A DNA stretch of 64,000 nucleotides from Aliidongia dinghuensis. GTDB taxonomy: Bacteria > Pseudomonadota > Alphaproteobacteria > ATCC43930 > CGMCC-115725. A program made the position numbers and the translations under genes. Below, piece by piece: positions 33,639-42,261 of the stretch (position 1 is the stretch's first letter; each line of letters begins with the position of its first letter). The DNA is taken from positions 372,001 through 436,000 of the forward strand of contig NZ_BMJQ01000002.1 of the NCBI RefSeq assembly GCF_014643535.1, in the 5' to 3' direction. The notes under the pieces were generated by a model. The model was not told the DNA's origin. It did no database searches and saw only the letters and a list, made by a program, of their open reading frames with translations.

Positions 33639-35630
33639 CTACGACACCTGCCGCCGGATCCGGCGGTCGACCGTGCGGATGAGGCGCTTCGGCTCGAAGG
33701 GCTTGGCGATATAGTCGACCATGCCGGCGGCGAGGCATTGCCGCCGGTCGCCCTCCATGGCGTTCGCGGTCAAGGCCACGATCGGCAGCGCCAGGGTCGC
33801 CGTGGACAGGGCCCTGATCCGGCGCGTCGTCTCGAGCCCGTCCATGCCGGGCATCTGCACATCCATCAGCACGAGGTCGGGCAGCCTGAGGTCGGGGTTC
33901 TGGGCCGACTCCGGCAGGCGTGCCGCAATCAGGTCGATCGCCGCCTGGCCGCTCGCTGCGGTCTCGACCGTGAAGCCCGCCTGGGACAGGATCTCCTCGA
34001 CGACCATGCGGTTGATGATGTTGTCCTCGACCACCAGGACCCGCCCATCGCGCTGCGCGGGCGCGACCACCCCGCTCTCCTCCAGCGTCGCGCCAGCGTC
34101 CGCCTCCTCGAGGACCGCCTCGTCGGGGATCGCGGGCAGCGGCAGGCTGAACCAGAACCGGCTGCCGCCGCCGGGACGCGGCTCGGCGCCGATCCGGCCG
34201 CCCATCATCTCGACCAGCTGGCGGGAGATGTGCAGGCCGAGCCCGGTGCCGCCGAACCGGCGTGCAATCGTGCCGTCGGCCTGCTCGAAGCGGGCGAACA
34301 GGCGCTCGATCGCGGTCGGGTCGAGCCCGATGCCGGTATCGGCGACCTCGATCCGGATCCGCCCGGGCGCCTCGACGGCGACCGTGACCGTCACCTCGCC
34401 GGTCTCGGTGAATTTCACCGCATTCGACACCAGGTTCAGCAGCACCTGGCGAACGCGCGTCGGATCGCCCAATACGCGTCCGAACGTAGACGCGCCGGGT
34501 GCCGCGGCGCGGGCCAGGCTCAGGCCGCGCTCGTGGGCCTTGGGCGCCATCAGCCTGATCGCCTGGTCGACCAGCTCGTCGAGATCGAACGGGATCGTCT
34601 CGAGCGAAAGCTTGCCGGCCTCGAGCTTCGAGACGTCTAGCACGTCGTCGATGATGCCAAGCAGGGTCTCGGCCGATTTGCCGATCGTCTCGGCATAGAA
34701 GCGCTGCCGGTCGTCGAGCGGGCTGTCGAGCAGCAGGTGATTCATGCCGATGATGCCGTTCATGGGTGTGCGGATCTCGTGGCTCATCATGGCGAGGAAG
34801 GCCGACTTCGCCGCGTTCGACCGGTCGGCCGCCTCCTTGGCCAGCGTCACCGTGCGCTGCTGGCGCTTCAGCTCGGAAATATCGATATGCGTGCTGTAGG
34901 CGGTGCCATCCTGGTTGCGCTGCTCGATGACGCGCAGCCAGCGATCGCGCGGCAGCTGCACCTCGAACGGCGCGCCCGCGAAGCGCCGATGCTCGGCCAG
35001 CATCCGTGACCAGTGCTCGTCCGAACGCTGTGGCGATTGATACGGCGACTGGCTGAGCCAGACCGCCGCCAGGACCTCTTCGTAGCGCCGCCCGACCACG
35101 TCGTCACGGCTCGGGAGGCCATAGAGCCGGAGCGCCTGCTCGTTCACCTGGACGATGCGGTCGGCGGCGTCGAGCACCATCACGCCGTCCGCGACATTCT
35201 CCAGGATCGCGCTGTCGCTGCTGCCGCTCAGCGCGTGCGCCGCCACCGTATTGACGCCCGGGGCGTCGATCTGCGTCCAGACCCGGATGCGGCCGCCGCC
35301 CGGCACCGGCTGCGAGGCGACGCGCACCCATTGGCCGCGGTGCTCGAACACGAAAGGACGCGTCTGCGCGCGGTGGCGCGCGATGCCGTCCTGGACGTAC
35401 TGCTCGATATGCGGCAGCTCCTCGGCGCTGAGCCGCTGCCGGTAGAAGCGATGCAGGTTGGCGCCGTAGGGCTCGCCCTCGTGCACTGCGCCGTCGTGCT
35501 CGGGGAACAGCCGGAGGAACTTGCGATTCCACAGCACGGTACGATCGTCGTCGTCGAACAGGCAGACGGCGATGTTCAGGCTGTCCAGCAGCTCGGCCAT
35601 GAAGCCGTATGGTGCCCATTTCGGGTCCAT
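33639..35630 (-). CDS. Hybrid sensor histidine kinase with PAS domains and receiver
   Basis: About 663 residues, soluble. It has two N-terminal PAS-type sensors (LLDSLNIAVCLFDDDDRTVL and AILENVADGVMVLDAADRIV, with a following PAS-associated IDISELKRQ). The dimerisation domain has the phosphoacceptor MMSHEIRTPMNGIIG. The HATPase domain has LLNLVSNAVKFT, VADTGIGLD and FGGTGLGLHISRQL. The C-terminal receiver (VLVVEDNIINRMVVEEIL) has Asp in LVLMDVQMPGMDG. The start at 35630 is preferred because a GGA sits 7 bp upstream; 35669 has AGGAG only one base from its ATG. Signal unknown. Confidence 0.88.
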   Translation of the reverse strand: MDPKWAPYGFMAELLDSLNIAVCLFDDDDRTVLWNRKFLRLFPEHDGAVHEGEPYGANLHRFYRQRLSAEELPHIEQYVQDGIARHRAQTRPFVFEHRGQWVRVASQPVPGGGRIRVWTQIDAPGVNTVAAHALSGSSDSAILENVADGVMVLDAADRIVQVNEQALRLYGLPSRDDVVGRRYEEVLAAVWLSQSPYQSPQRSDEHWSRMLAEHRRFAGAPFEVQLPRDRWLRVIEQRNQDGTAYSTHIDISELKRQQRTVTLAKEAADRSNAAKSAFLAMMSHEIRTPMNGIIGMNHLLLDSPLDDRQRFYAETIGKSAETLLGIIDDVLDVSKLEAGKLSLETIPFDLDELVDQAIRLMAPKAHERGLSLARAAAPGASTFGRVLGDPTRVRQVLLNLVSNAVKFTETGEVTVTVAVEAPGRIRIEVADTGIGLDPTAIERLFARFEQADGTIARRFGGTGLGLHISRQLVEMMGGRIGAEPRPGGGSRFWFSLPLPAIPDEAVLEEADAGATLEESGVVAPAQRDGRVLVVEDNIINRMVVEEILSQAGFTVETAASGQAAIDLIAARLPESAQNPDLRLPDLVLMDVQMPGMDGLETTRRIRALSTATLALPIVALTANAMEGDRRQCLAAGMVDYIAKPFEPKRLIRTVDRRIRRQVS

Positions 35631-35710
35631 CGATCGGTCCCGCGTGTTCCCTCTCGTGCAGTAAACCATTCTCCTAGAGGCCAGGAGGTTAACGTTTCGC
35701 GCAATTTGAA

Positions 35711-35784
35711 CCGTTCCAGAATTGGGACGGTCTCATCGCCAAGAAGCGTTTGACAGGTCTCGACCGAATGCCCAATTTCGGGCA
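35711..35784 (+). promoter_or_regulatory. Candidate promoter with two inverted repeats upstream of the short alaS
   Basis: A perfect TTGACA lies at 35750-35755, 68 bp before the synthetase start. Two inverted repeats flank it: CCGTTCC-agaatt-GGGACGG (35711-35730, one mismatch) and TGCCC-aatttc-GGGCA (35769-35784), the latter covering the expected -10. The -10 itself is weak (CAATTT). The overlap suggests an operator rather than an RNA leader. Confidence 0.4.
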
Positions 35785-35822
35785 CACGAGCCCTTTCACG
35801 CTTTAGACGAAGGTTCTGAGCC

Positions 35823-37643
35823 TTGGATACCGGACATACCCCTGGCAGCTTGAAGATCGACGGCGACCGTCTGCGCTCCCTCTATCTGAAGTTCTTCGCC
35901 GAGCGTGGCCATGCCGTGATCCCGAGCGCCTCCGTCATTCCGGAGAATGATCCGAGCGTGCTGTTCACGACCGCCGGCATGCATCCGCTGGTGCCCTACC
36001 TGATGGGCCAGCCCCATCCGGCCGGCACGCGCCTGGTCGATACCCAGAAATGCATCCGCACCAACGACATCGAGGAAGTGGGCGACGCCACGCACCTGAC
36101 CTTCTTCGAGATGCTCGGCAACTGGTCCTTGGGCGACTATTTCAAGGAAGAGTCGATCGCCTGGAGCTGGGAATTCCTGACCAGCCCGGAATGGCTCGGC
36201 ATCCCGAAGGACCGGATTGCGGTCAGCTGCTTCGGCGGCGGGCTCGGCGTCGAGCGCGACGAGGAATCCTATCGCGTCTGGCGCAAGATCGGCATGCCGG
36301 AGGAGCGTATCGCGTTCCTCGGCGTCGAGGACAATTGGTGGGCGGCCGGCGACGAGGGACCGTGCGGCCCGGATACGGAGATCTTCTACAATCCGATCGG
36401 CGGCACCTGCGAGCGCGGCACCGAGTGCCGCCCGGGTTGCCCGTGCGGCCGCTGGGTCGAGATCTGGAACAACGTGTTCATGTCCTATAACCGCACGGCC
36501 GGCCAGATCACCGATCTGCCGAAGCGGAACGTGGACACGGGCATGGGGCTCGAGCGCACGCTCGCCGTGCTGAACCGGGTCGAGACGGTCTATGAAACCT
36601 CGTCCTTCCGGCCGATCGTCGAGGCGCTCATCGCCAAGTCGAAATACACCGAGGAGGAGATCCGGGCGAAGCCCGAGCTCCTGAAGGCGCTGCGCGTCAT
36701 CAGCGACCATCTTCGCACCTCGGTCTTCGTGATCGGCGACGAGCGCGGCACGTCGCCGTCGAACCAGGGGGCGGGCTACGTGCTGCGCCGCCTGATCCGC
36801 CGCGCCATCCGCTTCTGCGACACGCTCGGCATCGATCCGACCGAGTGGGTTGCGACCCACAAGACGGTTGTCGGCATGTTCGGCGACGCCTACCCCGAAC
36901 TGCGCCAGAACGAGGAGCGCATCGGCCACGAGCTGATGCTCGAGTACAAGCGCTTCGACACGACGCTCAAGACCGGCATCCGCCTGCTCGCCAAGGACAT
37001 CGAGGACCTGAAGGCCGGGGGCACGACCGTCCTCTCCGGCGAGGCGGCGTTCAAGCTCTACGACACCTACGGCTTCCCGATCGAGTTCACCCGCGAACTC
37101 GCCGGCGAGCAGGGCTTCACGGTCGACATGGACGGCTACGAGCGGCGCTTCGCCGAGCATCGCGAGGCGTCGAAGACCGAGGCGGCGAAGAGCGGCCTCG
37201 CCGACCTCTCTGAGGAATCGGTGCGCTACCACACGGCGACCCACCTGCTGCACGCGGCGCTCCGGGATATCCTCGGCGACCATGTGATGCAGAAGGGCTC
37301 GAACATCACGCAGGAGCGCATGCGCTTCGACTTCTCGCATCCGGCGCCGATGACGAAGGACGAAATCGCCCGGGCCGAGGCCTGGGTGCAGGCGGCGATC
37401 GATGCGGCGATCCCGGTGACCAACGAGGTCCTGCCGCTCGAGGATGCGCGCAAGAAGGGCGCCATCGGCCTCTTCTCCGACAAGTACGGCAACCAGGTCT
37501 CGGTCTATACGATCGGCGACAAGTCGATGGAGTTCTGCGGCGGCCCGCACGTCCAGAACACGGGCGAGATCGGCAAGTTCAAGATCCAGAAGGAGCAGTC
37601 CTCCTCGGCCGGCGTCCGCCGCATCCGCGCCGTCATCAGCTGA
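35823..37643 (+). CDS. alaS: Short alanyl-tRNA synthetase lacking the C-Ala domain
   Basis: A 606-residue protein, against about 880 for ordinary bacterial AlaRS. The class II catalytic core is present (FTTAGMHPLVPYLMG, KCIRTNDIEEVGDATHLTFF, NVDTGMGLERTLAVLN). The editing domain has HTATHLLHAAL (HxxxH) and EFCGGPHV (CxxxH). The sequence ends RRIRAVIS, where the normal enzyme continues into the coiled coil and C-Ala domain. The start is TTG at 35823 with GAAGG upstream. Such short forms are known from some minimal genomes and as second copies. A full-length alaS probably exists elsewhere in this genome (inference). Confidence 0.85.
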   Translation: MDTGHTPGSLKIDGDRLRSLYLKFFAERGHAVIPSASVIPENDPSVLFTTAGMHPLVPYLMGQPHPAGTRLVDTQKCIRTNDIEEVGDATHLTFFEMLGNWSLGDYFKEESIAWSWEFLTSPEWLGIPKDRIAVSCFGGGLGVERDEESYRVWRKIGMPEERIAFLGVEDNWWAAGDEGPCGPDTEIFYNPIGGTCERGTECRPGCPCGRWVEIWNNVFMSYNRTAGQITDLPKRNVDTGMGLERTLAVLNRVETVYETSSFRPIVEALIAKSKYTEEEIRAKPELLKALRVISDHLRTSVFVIGDERGTSPSNQGAGYVLRRLIRRAIRFCDTLGIDPTEWVATHKTVVGMFGDAYPELRQNEERIGHELMLEYKRFDTTLKTGIRLLAKDIEDLKAGGTTVLSGEAAFKLYDTYGFPIEFTRELAGEQGFTVDMDGYERRFAEHREASKTEAAKSGLADLSEESVRYHTATHLLHAALRDILGDHVMQKGSNITQERMRFDFSHPAPMTKDEIARAEAWVQAAIDAAIPVTNEVLPLEDARKKGAIGLFSDKYGNQVSVYTIGDKSMEFCGGPHVQNTGEIGKFKIQKEQSSSAGVRRIRAVIS

Positions 37644-37690
37644 TTGCTAGAGTGATCTGAAACCAGGCTCGATCGGGTCGCAGGACAAGT

Positions 37691-37811
37691 CCTTCTCCGC
37701 CCTTCAGGGGGGAGAAGGATTTAGGATGAGGTGGGCAGCGCCGCTAGACAACAGGCGCTGGTGAGGCCCCACCTCACCCCGACCCTCTCCGCCCCAATGG
37801 GGCAGAGCGGG
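37691..37811. repeat. Palindromic intergenic element
   Basis: Nested inverted repeats fill the gap between alaS and the convergent NUDIX gene. CCTTCTCC (37691-37698) pairs with GGAGAAGG (37711-37718). GAGGTGGG-CAGCGCC (37728-37742) pairs with GGCGCTG (37754-37760) and CCCACCTC (37768-37775). GCCCC-aat-GGGGC lies near 37791-37803. This resembles dispersed REP-like elements of alphaproteobacteria and may also act as a bidirectional terminator. Confidence 0.7.
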
Positions 37812-37826
37812 AGATAAAGGACAGCC

Positions 37827-38351
37827 TCAGCCGAAGCGCCGGGCGAGGAAATCGCGCACGGCCTCGCCGGTGCCGAACGGCCAGGGCCTGAGCTTTTCGA
37901 CCGGAACCGCCTTCCAGGCTTCGAGCTCGCTCTCGTCGAGCCGGACTTCGCCCGGCCCGACCTCGACGTGATAGGCCATGATCAGCTGGTTCATCGGCTT
38001 GAACAGGTAATGGCCGACGAAGCGGCAGGCGAGCGCATCCAGCCCCAGCTCTTCCTTGATCTCGCGTACGACGCCGGCCTCCGGCAGCTCGTGCGGCTCC
38101 AGAAATCCCGTGACGAGGCCGAACCATTCGGCGGGCCAGCCGATGCTGCGCACGAGCAGGATGGCGCCGTCGCGCTCGACGATGCCGGCCACGACCGGGA
38201 TCGGATTGTCGTAGGTGACCTTGCCGCAATCCGGGCTCGTGCAGCGGCGCTGGTTCGGCGCGTCCGCGACCGGCGCCAGGGCGGAGCCGCAATGCCTGCA
38301 GAACGCCGCCAGCGCGCGCTCCGGGATCTGGGTCACCGGCTTTTCCGTCAC
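37827..38351 (-). CDS. Zinc-ribbon NUDIX hydrolase (NudC-like)
   Basis: A 174-residue protein. The N-terminal zinc ribbon has FCRHCGSAL and CTSPDCGKVTY. The NUDIX box is a full consensus match, GFLEPHELPEAGVVREIKEE then LGL. KMNQ-like KPMNQLIMAYHVEV resembles NADH pyrophosphatases, but the protein is shorter than NudC. The GTG start overlaps the SDR stop (GTGA, 38348-38351), so it is the last gene of a ClC-SDR-NUDIX operon. Confidence 0.87.
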   Translation of the reverse strand: MTEKPVTQIPERALAAFCRHCGSALAPVADAPNQRRCTSPDCGKVTYDNPIPVVAGIVERDGAILLVRSIGWPAEWFGLVTGFLEPHELPEAGVVREIKEELGLDALACRFVGHYLFKPMNQLIMAYHVEVGPGEVRLDESELEAWKAVPVEKLRPWPFGTGEAVRDFLARRFG

Positions 38352-39100
38352 CGGGCCGCCCTCACCAGTCCGCCGTCGACCAGGATGTTCTGACCGGTGA
38401 TGGCGCCGGCGCCGTCCGACAGCAGGAAGGCGACCGTGTCGGCGATCTCCGTCAGCTTCACCGTCCGGCCGATCGGTGTGCCCCGCTGCACCGCGTCCAC
38501 GACCGGCCAGTTCTCGACGAAGCCGGGCAGCACGTTGTTCATGCGGATGCCGTCGCGGCCGTAGCGGTCGGTATAGAGCTTGGTGAAACCGTGCAGCGCC
38601 AGGCGCAGCACCGACAGCGGATATTCCGGCCGCGGTTCGACGGTGCCGAGCGACGAGATGTTGACGATGGCGCCGCCGCCCCGGCGCTGCATGATGGGCG
38701 TCACCAGCCGCGCCATGCGCACGACATTCAGCACATAGAGGTCGAGCCCGTGGTGCCAGTCCGTATCGCCGATGTCGAGCAGGTGATGGTCGCCGTCCGG
38801 GTTGTAGGTCGAGGCCTGGGTCGCGGCACTGGAGCCGGCGCCGTGGCCGGTGTTGTTGACGACGGCGTCGATGCGGCCAGTCGTCGCGAGCGCCAGGTCG
38901 ATGAGCGCCTGGAGATCGGCGGTCTCGGTGACCGAGCCGCGCCGGGCGAAGCCGCCGAGCTCCGCCGCGAGCGTCTCGCAGGCATCAGACGTGGACATCA
39001 GCCCGACGCGCCAGCCCTGGGCCGCGAGCGCCCGGGCCGAGGCGGCGCCGATGCCGTGGCCGGCGGCGATGACCAGTGCCGTCTTGCCCGTTGCCATCAT
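38348..39100 (-). CDS. SDR-family oxidoreductase
   Basis: A 250-residue Rossmann enzyme starting after GGAGGAAGC at 39100. LVIAAGHGIGAASARALAAQ is a variant of the TGxxxGIG loop. NNTGHGAG replaces the NNAG motif, IVNISS carries the catalytic Ser, and ITGQNILVDGGLV is the C-terminal signature. The usual YxxxK is not clear: EYPLSVLRLALHGFTKLY has Tyr but no Lys at +4, so catalysis may be altered or absent. It overlaps both neighbours by 4 bp. Confidence 0.83.
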   Translation of the reverse strand: MMATGKTALVIAAGHGIGAASARALAAQGWRVGLMSTSDACETLAAELGGFARRGSVTETADLQALIDLALATTGRIDAVVNNTGHGAGSSAATQASTYNPDGDHHLLDIGDTDWHHGLDLYVLNVVRMARLVTPIMQRRGGGAIVNISSLGTVEPRPEYPLSVLRLALHGFTKLYTDRYGRDGIRMNNVLPGFVENWPVVDAVQRGTPIGRTVKLTEIADTVAFLLSDGAGAITGQNILVDGGLVRAAR

Positions 39101-40467
39101 GCTTCCTCCGTTGTTTTGCTGGCCACCGCTTCTGCGGCCGAGGCGGCGCGCGCGGTCGAGATGAAATGCTCCGCGAGCGAATGATAGAGCGGCTCCGGCG
39201 AAATCAGCCGTGACGTGCCGAAGCCCAGGACCGCAGCCGCCATCAGCGGGATGATCATGCCGTGGTCGGCGGTCATCTCGACGATGATGACGAAGGCGGT
39301 GATCGGCGCCTGAACGACGCCGGCGAAATAGCCCGCCATGCCGAGCACGACGATCGCCCCGCACGAGGTCGCCGGGAACCAGGGCGCGACGGCACTGCCG
39401 AGCCCGGCGCCGACCGAGAGCGACGGGGCGAAGATGCCGCCCGGGATGCCGGACAGCGTGGACGCGAGTGTCGCCGCGAGCTTCATCGGCGCATAGGTCC
39501 AGGGCAGCGGCGTGCCTTCGAGCGCGCTGCGCGCCTGCTCATAACCGGTGCCGTAGACGGCGCCGTGGCTTGCGATGCCGAGGAGCGCCATGACAAGCCC
39601 GGCGACCGCGGCGACAATTACCGAGTTGCGATCGGGCCGGCGCGCGACGAATGCCCTGAGAGCGTGCGAGCCCAAGAGCACGAGCCGGCTGAACACGGCA
39701 CCGCCGACGCCGCCGCCGATGCCGCAGAGGGCTACGACCGGCCAGTCCCCAAGCGCGCCGATGCCGGCGTTCGTGACGCCGAAATAGCTGTAGTTGCCGA
39801 GCAGCGCGATCGAGGCGATGCCGGCCAGAATGACGGTTGACAGGATGAGGCCGTTCGTCCGGTGCTCGTAGCTGCGGCCCATTTCCTCGATCGCGAACAC
39901 GATGCCGGCCAGGGGCGTGTTGAAGGCGGCCGCGACGCCGGCTGCCGACCCGGCCAGGATCAGGCCACGCTCGCGCCCCATGCCGCCGAGCCGTGCGGCC
40001 TGCAGCATGATCGAGGCGCCGACCTGCACGGTCGGGCCCTCGCGGCCGATCGAGGCGCCGCAGAGGAGGCCGAACAGCGTGAGCGCGATCTTGCCGATGG
40101 TGAGGCGGATCGACAGCAGGCGATCGCGGCCGGCCGGGTTGCGCACATGGCGCGCGGCGATCGCCTGCGGGATGCCGCTGCCCTGCGCGCCGGGGAAGAG
40201 CTTGCGGCAGGCGAGAGCCGACAGCACGAAGCCCAGCGGCGTCACGACGAGTGGCAGCCAGGGCGACCAGGCGAGCAGCAGCCCGAACAGCGCACTCGCC
40301 CGGTTGGCGGCAATGGCGAATCCGGCGCCGATCAGCCCGGTCGCGATGGCGCCGCCCCAGAACACCAGCCGGCGGCGCCACAGGCGGCGCGACAGGAGCA
40401 GGGTCTGCGGCCGGCGCAGGCGGCTGGATACACGTCCGCTGGCGAAGGTGATTTCGGGATCCTCCAT
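39097..40467 (-). CDS. ClC-type chloride channel / H+-Cl- exchanger
   Basis: A 456-residue membrane protein. The three chloride-selectivity motifs are present: GAQGSGIPQA, GREGPTVQVG with the gating Glu, and GIPGGIFAPSLSVGAGLG. IVFAIEEM carries the proton glutamate region expected in exchangers. No CBS domains follow. The start at 40467 (MEDPEITF) is favoured; the upstream part to 40521 would need TTG. Its TGA overlaps the SDR ATG. Confidence 0.92.
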   Translation of the reverse strand: MEDPEITFASGRVSSRLRRPQTLLLSRRLWRRRLVFWGGAIATGLIGAGFAIAANRASALFGLLLAWSPWLPLVVTPLGFVLSALACRKLFPGAQGSGIPQAIAARHVRNPAGRDRLLSIRLTIGKIALTLFGLLCGASIGREGPTVQVGASIMLQAARLGGMGRERGLILAGSAAGVAAAFNTPLAGIVFAIEEMGRSYEHRTNGLILSTVILAGIASIALLGNYSYFGVTNAGIGALGDWPVVALCGIGGGVGGAVFSRLVLLGSHALRAFVARRPDRNSVIVAAVAGLVMALLGIASHGAVYGTGYEQARSALEGTPLPWTYAPMKLAATLASTLSGIPGGIFAPSLSVGAGLGSAVAPWFPATSCGAIVVLGMAGYFAGVVQAPITAFVIIVEMTADHGMIIPLMAAAVLGFGTSRLISPEPLYHSLAEHFISTARAASAAEAVASKTTEEA

Positions 40468-40624
40468 GCTGCTGCCGGTTGGCTGATGAGCCAGTGTCGG
40501 TTCGCCTGCACGGCCGGTCAACCGCTGCGGGTTGGCCGGCCGCGGTCAAGCGTCGGTCGCCGTATGGAGGCCTGCGACGGAATGTCCTGACGCGGCCGGG
40601 CGTGATCGGCTAGGATCACCGCCG

Positions 40625-41020
40625 ATGCGACGGAATGTCTCCAGTCCCGGGCGGGTGCACGCCCGGCGCCAGATCGGCGCCGTGCTGATGCTTGTTGCCC
40701 TGCTGGCCCAGCTGATGCTGCCGCCGGCCGCGGCGTTCGCCATGATGGCCGACCCGCTCGCGGCGGCACCGATCTGCACGACCTCGACTGCAACCGGCCA
40801 CGACGCGGGCGGGTCGCCCGGCGCACACGGCAAGCTGCTGCATGTCGCCTGCCCGCAATGCCAGGCGCCCGCCGTCGTCTGGGGCTTTCCGCCGCCGGCC
40901 GGGTTCGAGATCGCGGTACCGCGTCCGGCAGGCGAGGTCGTTTGGCGGCCGCAAACCGTCGCGGTCGAGACCAAGGCCGTCGCCGGCCGTCACGCACGAG
41001 GGCCGCCGGGCGCGGCCTGA
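40625..41020 (+). CDS. DUF2946-type small membrane/exported protein
   Basis: A 131-residue protein with an N-terminal hydrophobic segment (IGAVLMLVALLAQLMLPPAA). It has a histidine/cysteine motif region (CTTSTATGHD, LLHVACPQCQAPAV) typical of DUF2946 proteins found with copper genes. AGGA precedes the ATG. It heads a PCuAC-SCO1-cytochrome c operon, which supports a role in copper handling. Function is otherwise unknown. Confidence 0.72.
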   Translation: MRRNVSSPGRVHARRQIGAVLMLVALLAQLMLPPAAAFAMMADPLAAAPICTTSTATGHDAGGSPGAHGKLLHVACPQCQAPAVVWGFPPPAGFEIAVPRPAGEVVWRPQTVAVETKAVAGRHARGPPGAA

Positions 41021-41101
41021 CCGCTTCGCCTTGAATTGCCGTCCGCCGACGCCATCGCGCGTCCCGTGCGGACCTTCCCCGTGCAGAAGGATTTTCCCGC
41101 G

Positions 41102-41662
41102 ATGCAGTTCCGTCGTTTTCCGTTCAGTGCGCTGGCCGCGATCATTGCCGTGGCCGGCGCCGTCTTCGCCCAGCAATCGCAATCCGTTGCCCAATCCGCG
41201 GCGGCCGCCCCATCGTCTGCGGCGGTCCGGGTGACCCAGGCCTGGGCGCGTGCGACCCCTGGCAAATCCACGATCGGTGCCGCCTATCTCACGGTGACGG
41301 CCGCAGCCGACGACCGGCTGGTCGGGGCCGCGAGCCCGGTCGCCGCCACGGTCCAGATCCATCAGCACACGATGGAGGGTGGCGTCATGAAGATGCGTCA
41401 GGTCGATGCGGTGCCGCTGCCGGCCGGCCAGGCCGTGACGCTGTCGCCTGGCGGCTACCACATCATGCTGATCGACCTGAAGGCGCCGCTGGTCGCGGGC
41501 CAGAGCTTCCCGTTGACGCTCACGTTCGAGAAGGCCGGCACGGTCGAGACCAGCGTCGCAATCGGCGGCGTCGGCGCCTCGGGCCCGGCTGGTACAGCCC
41601 CAGCAGTCGGTCACGACATGGACCATATGGACATGGGCGGCATGGCGGGGCACAAGGGATGA
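41102..41662 (+). CDS. Periplasmic copper chaperone PCu(A)C
   Basis: A 186-residue protein with a signal peptide (LAAIIAVAGAVFAQ). The copper motif H-x10-M-x21-H-x-M is exact: H87, M98, H120, M122 (IHQHTMEGGVMKM and GGYHIMLIDL). The tail is Met/His-rich (GHDMDHMDMGGMAGHKG), a second copper site seen in some members. It delivers Cu(I) to SCO1 or the CuA site of cytochrome oxidase. It overlaps the SCO1 gene by ATGA. Confidence 0.93.
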   Translation: MQFRRFPFSALAAIIAVAGAVFAQQSQSVAQSAAAAPSSAAVRVTQAWARATPGKSTIGAAYLTVTAAADDRLVGAASPVAATVQIHQHTMEGGVMKMRQVDAVPLPAGQAVTLSPGGYHIMLIDLKAPLVAGQSFPLTLTFEKAGTVETSVAIGGVGASGPAGTAPAVGHDMDHMDMGGMAGHKG

Positions 41663-42261
41663 GCAGCATGAAGACCTACCAGATCAGCGGCCTGGTCGCG
41701 ATCGCGGCCCTGCTGCTGGTCGGCGTGGCGCTCGTCGGCGGCCTCGCCTGGGACAAGTGGCATGAGGGGGCGCCAACCGCCAAGATCGGCGGGCCGTTCC
41801 AGCTGGTCGACGCGCGCAATGGCAAGACCGTCACCGACCAGGACTTCAAGGGCAAATGGCTGCTGATCTATTTCGGCTATACCCATTGCCCGGACGCCTG
41901 CCCGACGGCGCTCAACGACCTGTCGCTGGCGCTCGACAAGCTGGGCGAGAAGCGCGCGGCCATGGCGCCGGTGTTCATCACCATCGACCCGGAGCGCGAT
42001 ACGGCTGACGTGATGAAGGACTATGTCGCGAGCTTCGCGCCGGACATCGTGGGCCTGACCGGCTCGACCGAGCAGATCGCTCAGGCGGAGAAGGAATACC
42101 GGGTCTACGCCGCGAAGCATCCGACCAAGGACGGTGGCTACGACATGGACCATAGCTCGATCATCTATGTCATGGATCCCTCGGGCCGGTTCGTCACGAA
42201 CTTCACCCACGAGACCGACCCAGACCAGATGGCGGCGAAACTGATGTCGCTCGCCTCGTGA
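41659..42261 (+). CDS. SCO1/SenC copper chaperone for cytochrome oxidase
   Basis: A 200-residue membrane-anchored thioredoxin-fold protein with one N-terminal helix (LVAIAALLLVGVALVGGLAW). The copper-binding cysteines are THCPDACPTALND (C77, C81), and the third ligand is the His in YDMDHSSIIYVMDPSGRF. It assembles the CuA centre of haem-copper oxidases. It is translationally coupled to PCuAC upstream and to the cytochrome c gene downstream (GTGA overlap). Confidence 0.93.
   Translation: MSSMKTYQISGLVAIAALLLVGVALVGGLAWDKWHEGAPTAKIGGPFQLVDARNGKTVTDQDFKGKWLLIYFGYTHCPDACPTALNDLSLALDKLGEKRAAMAPVFITIDPERDTADVMKDYVASFAPDIVGLTGSTEQIAQAEKEYRVYAAKHPTKDGGYDMDHSSIIYVMDPSGRFVTNFTHETDPDQMAAKLMSLAS

Noticed and set aside
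35711-35784. T-box or other tRNA-sensing riboswitch upstream of alaS
   Set aside because: No specifier loop, T-box sequence or antiterminator; T-boxes are essentially a Gram-positive feature, and the repeats overlap promoter elements.
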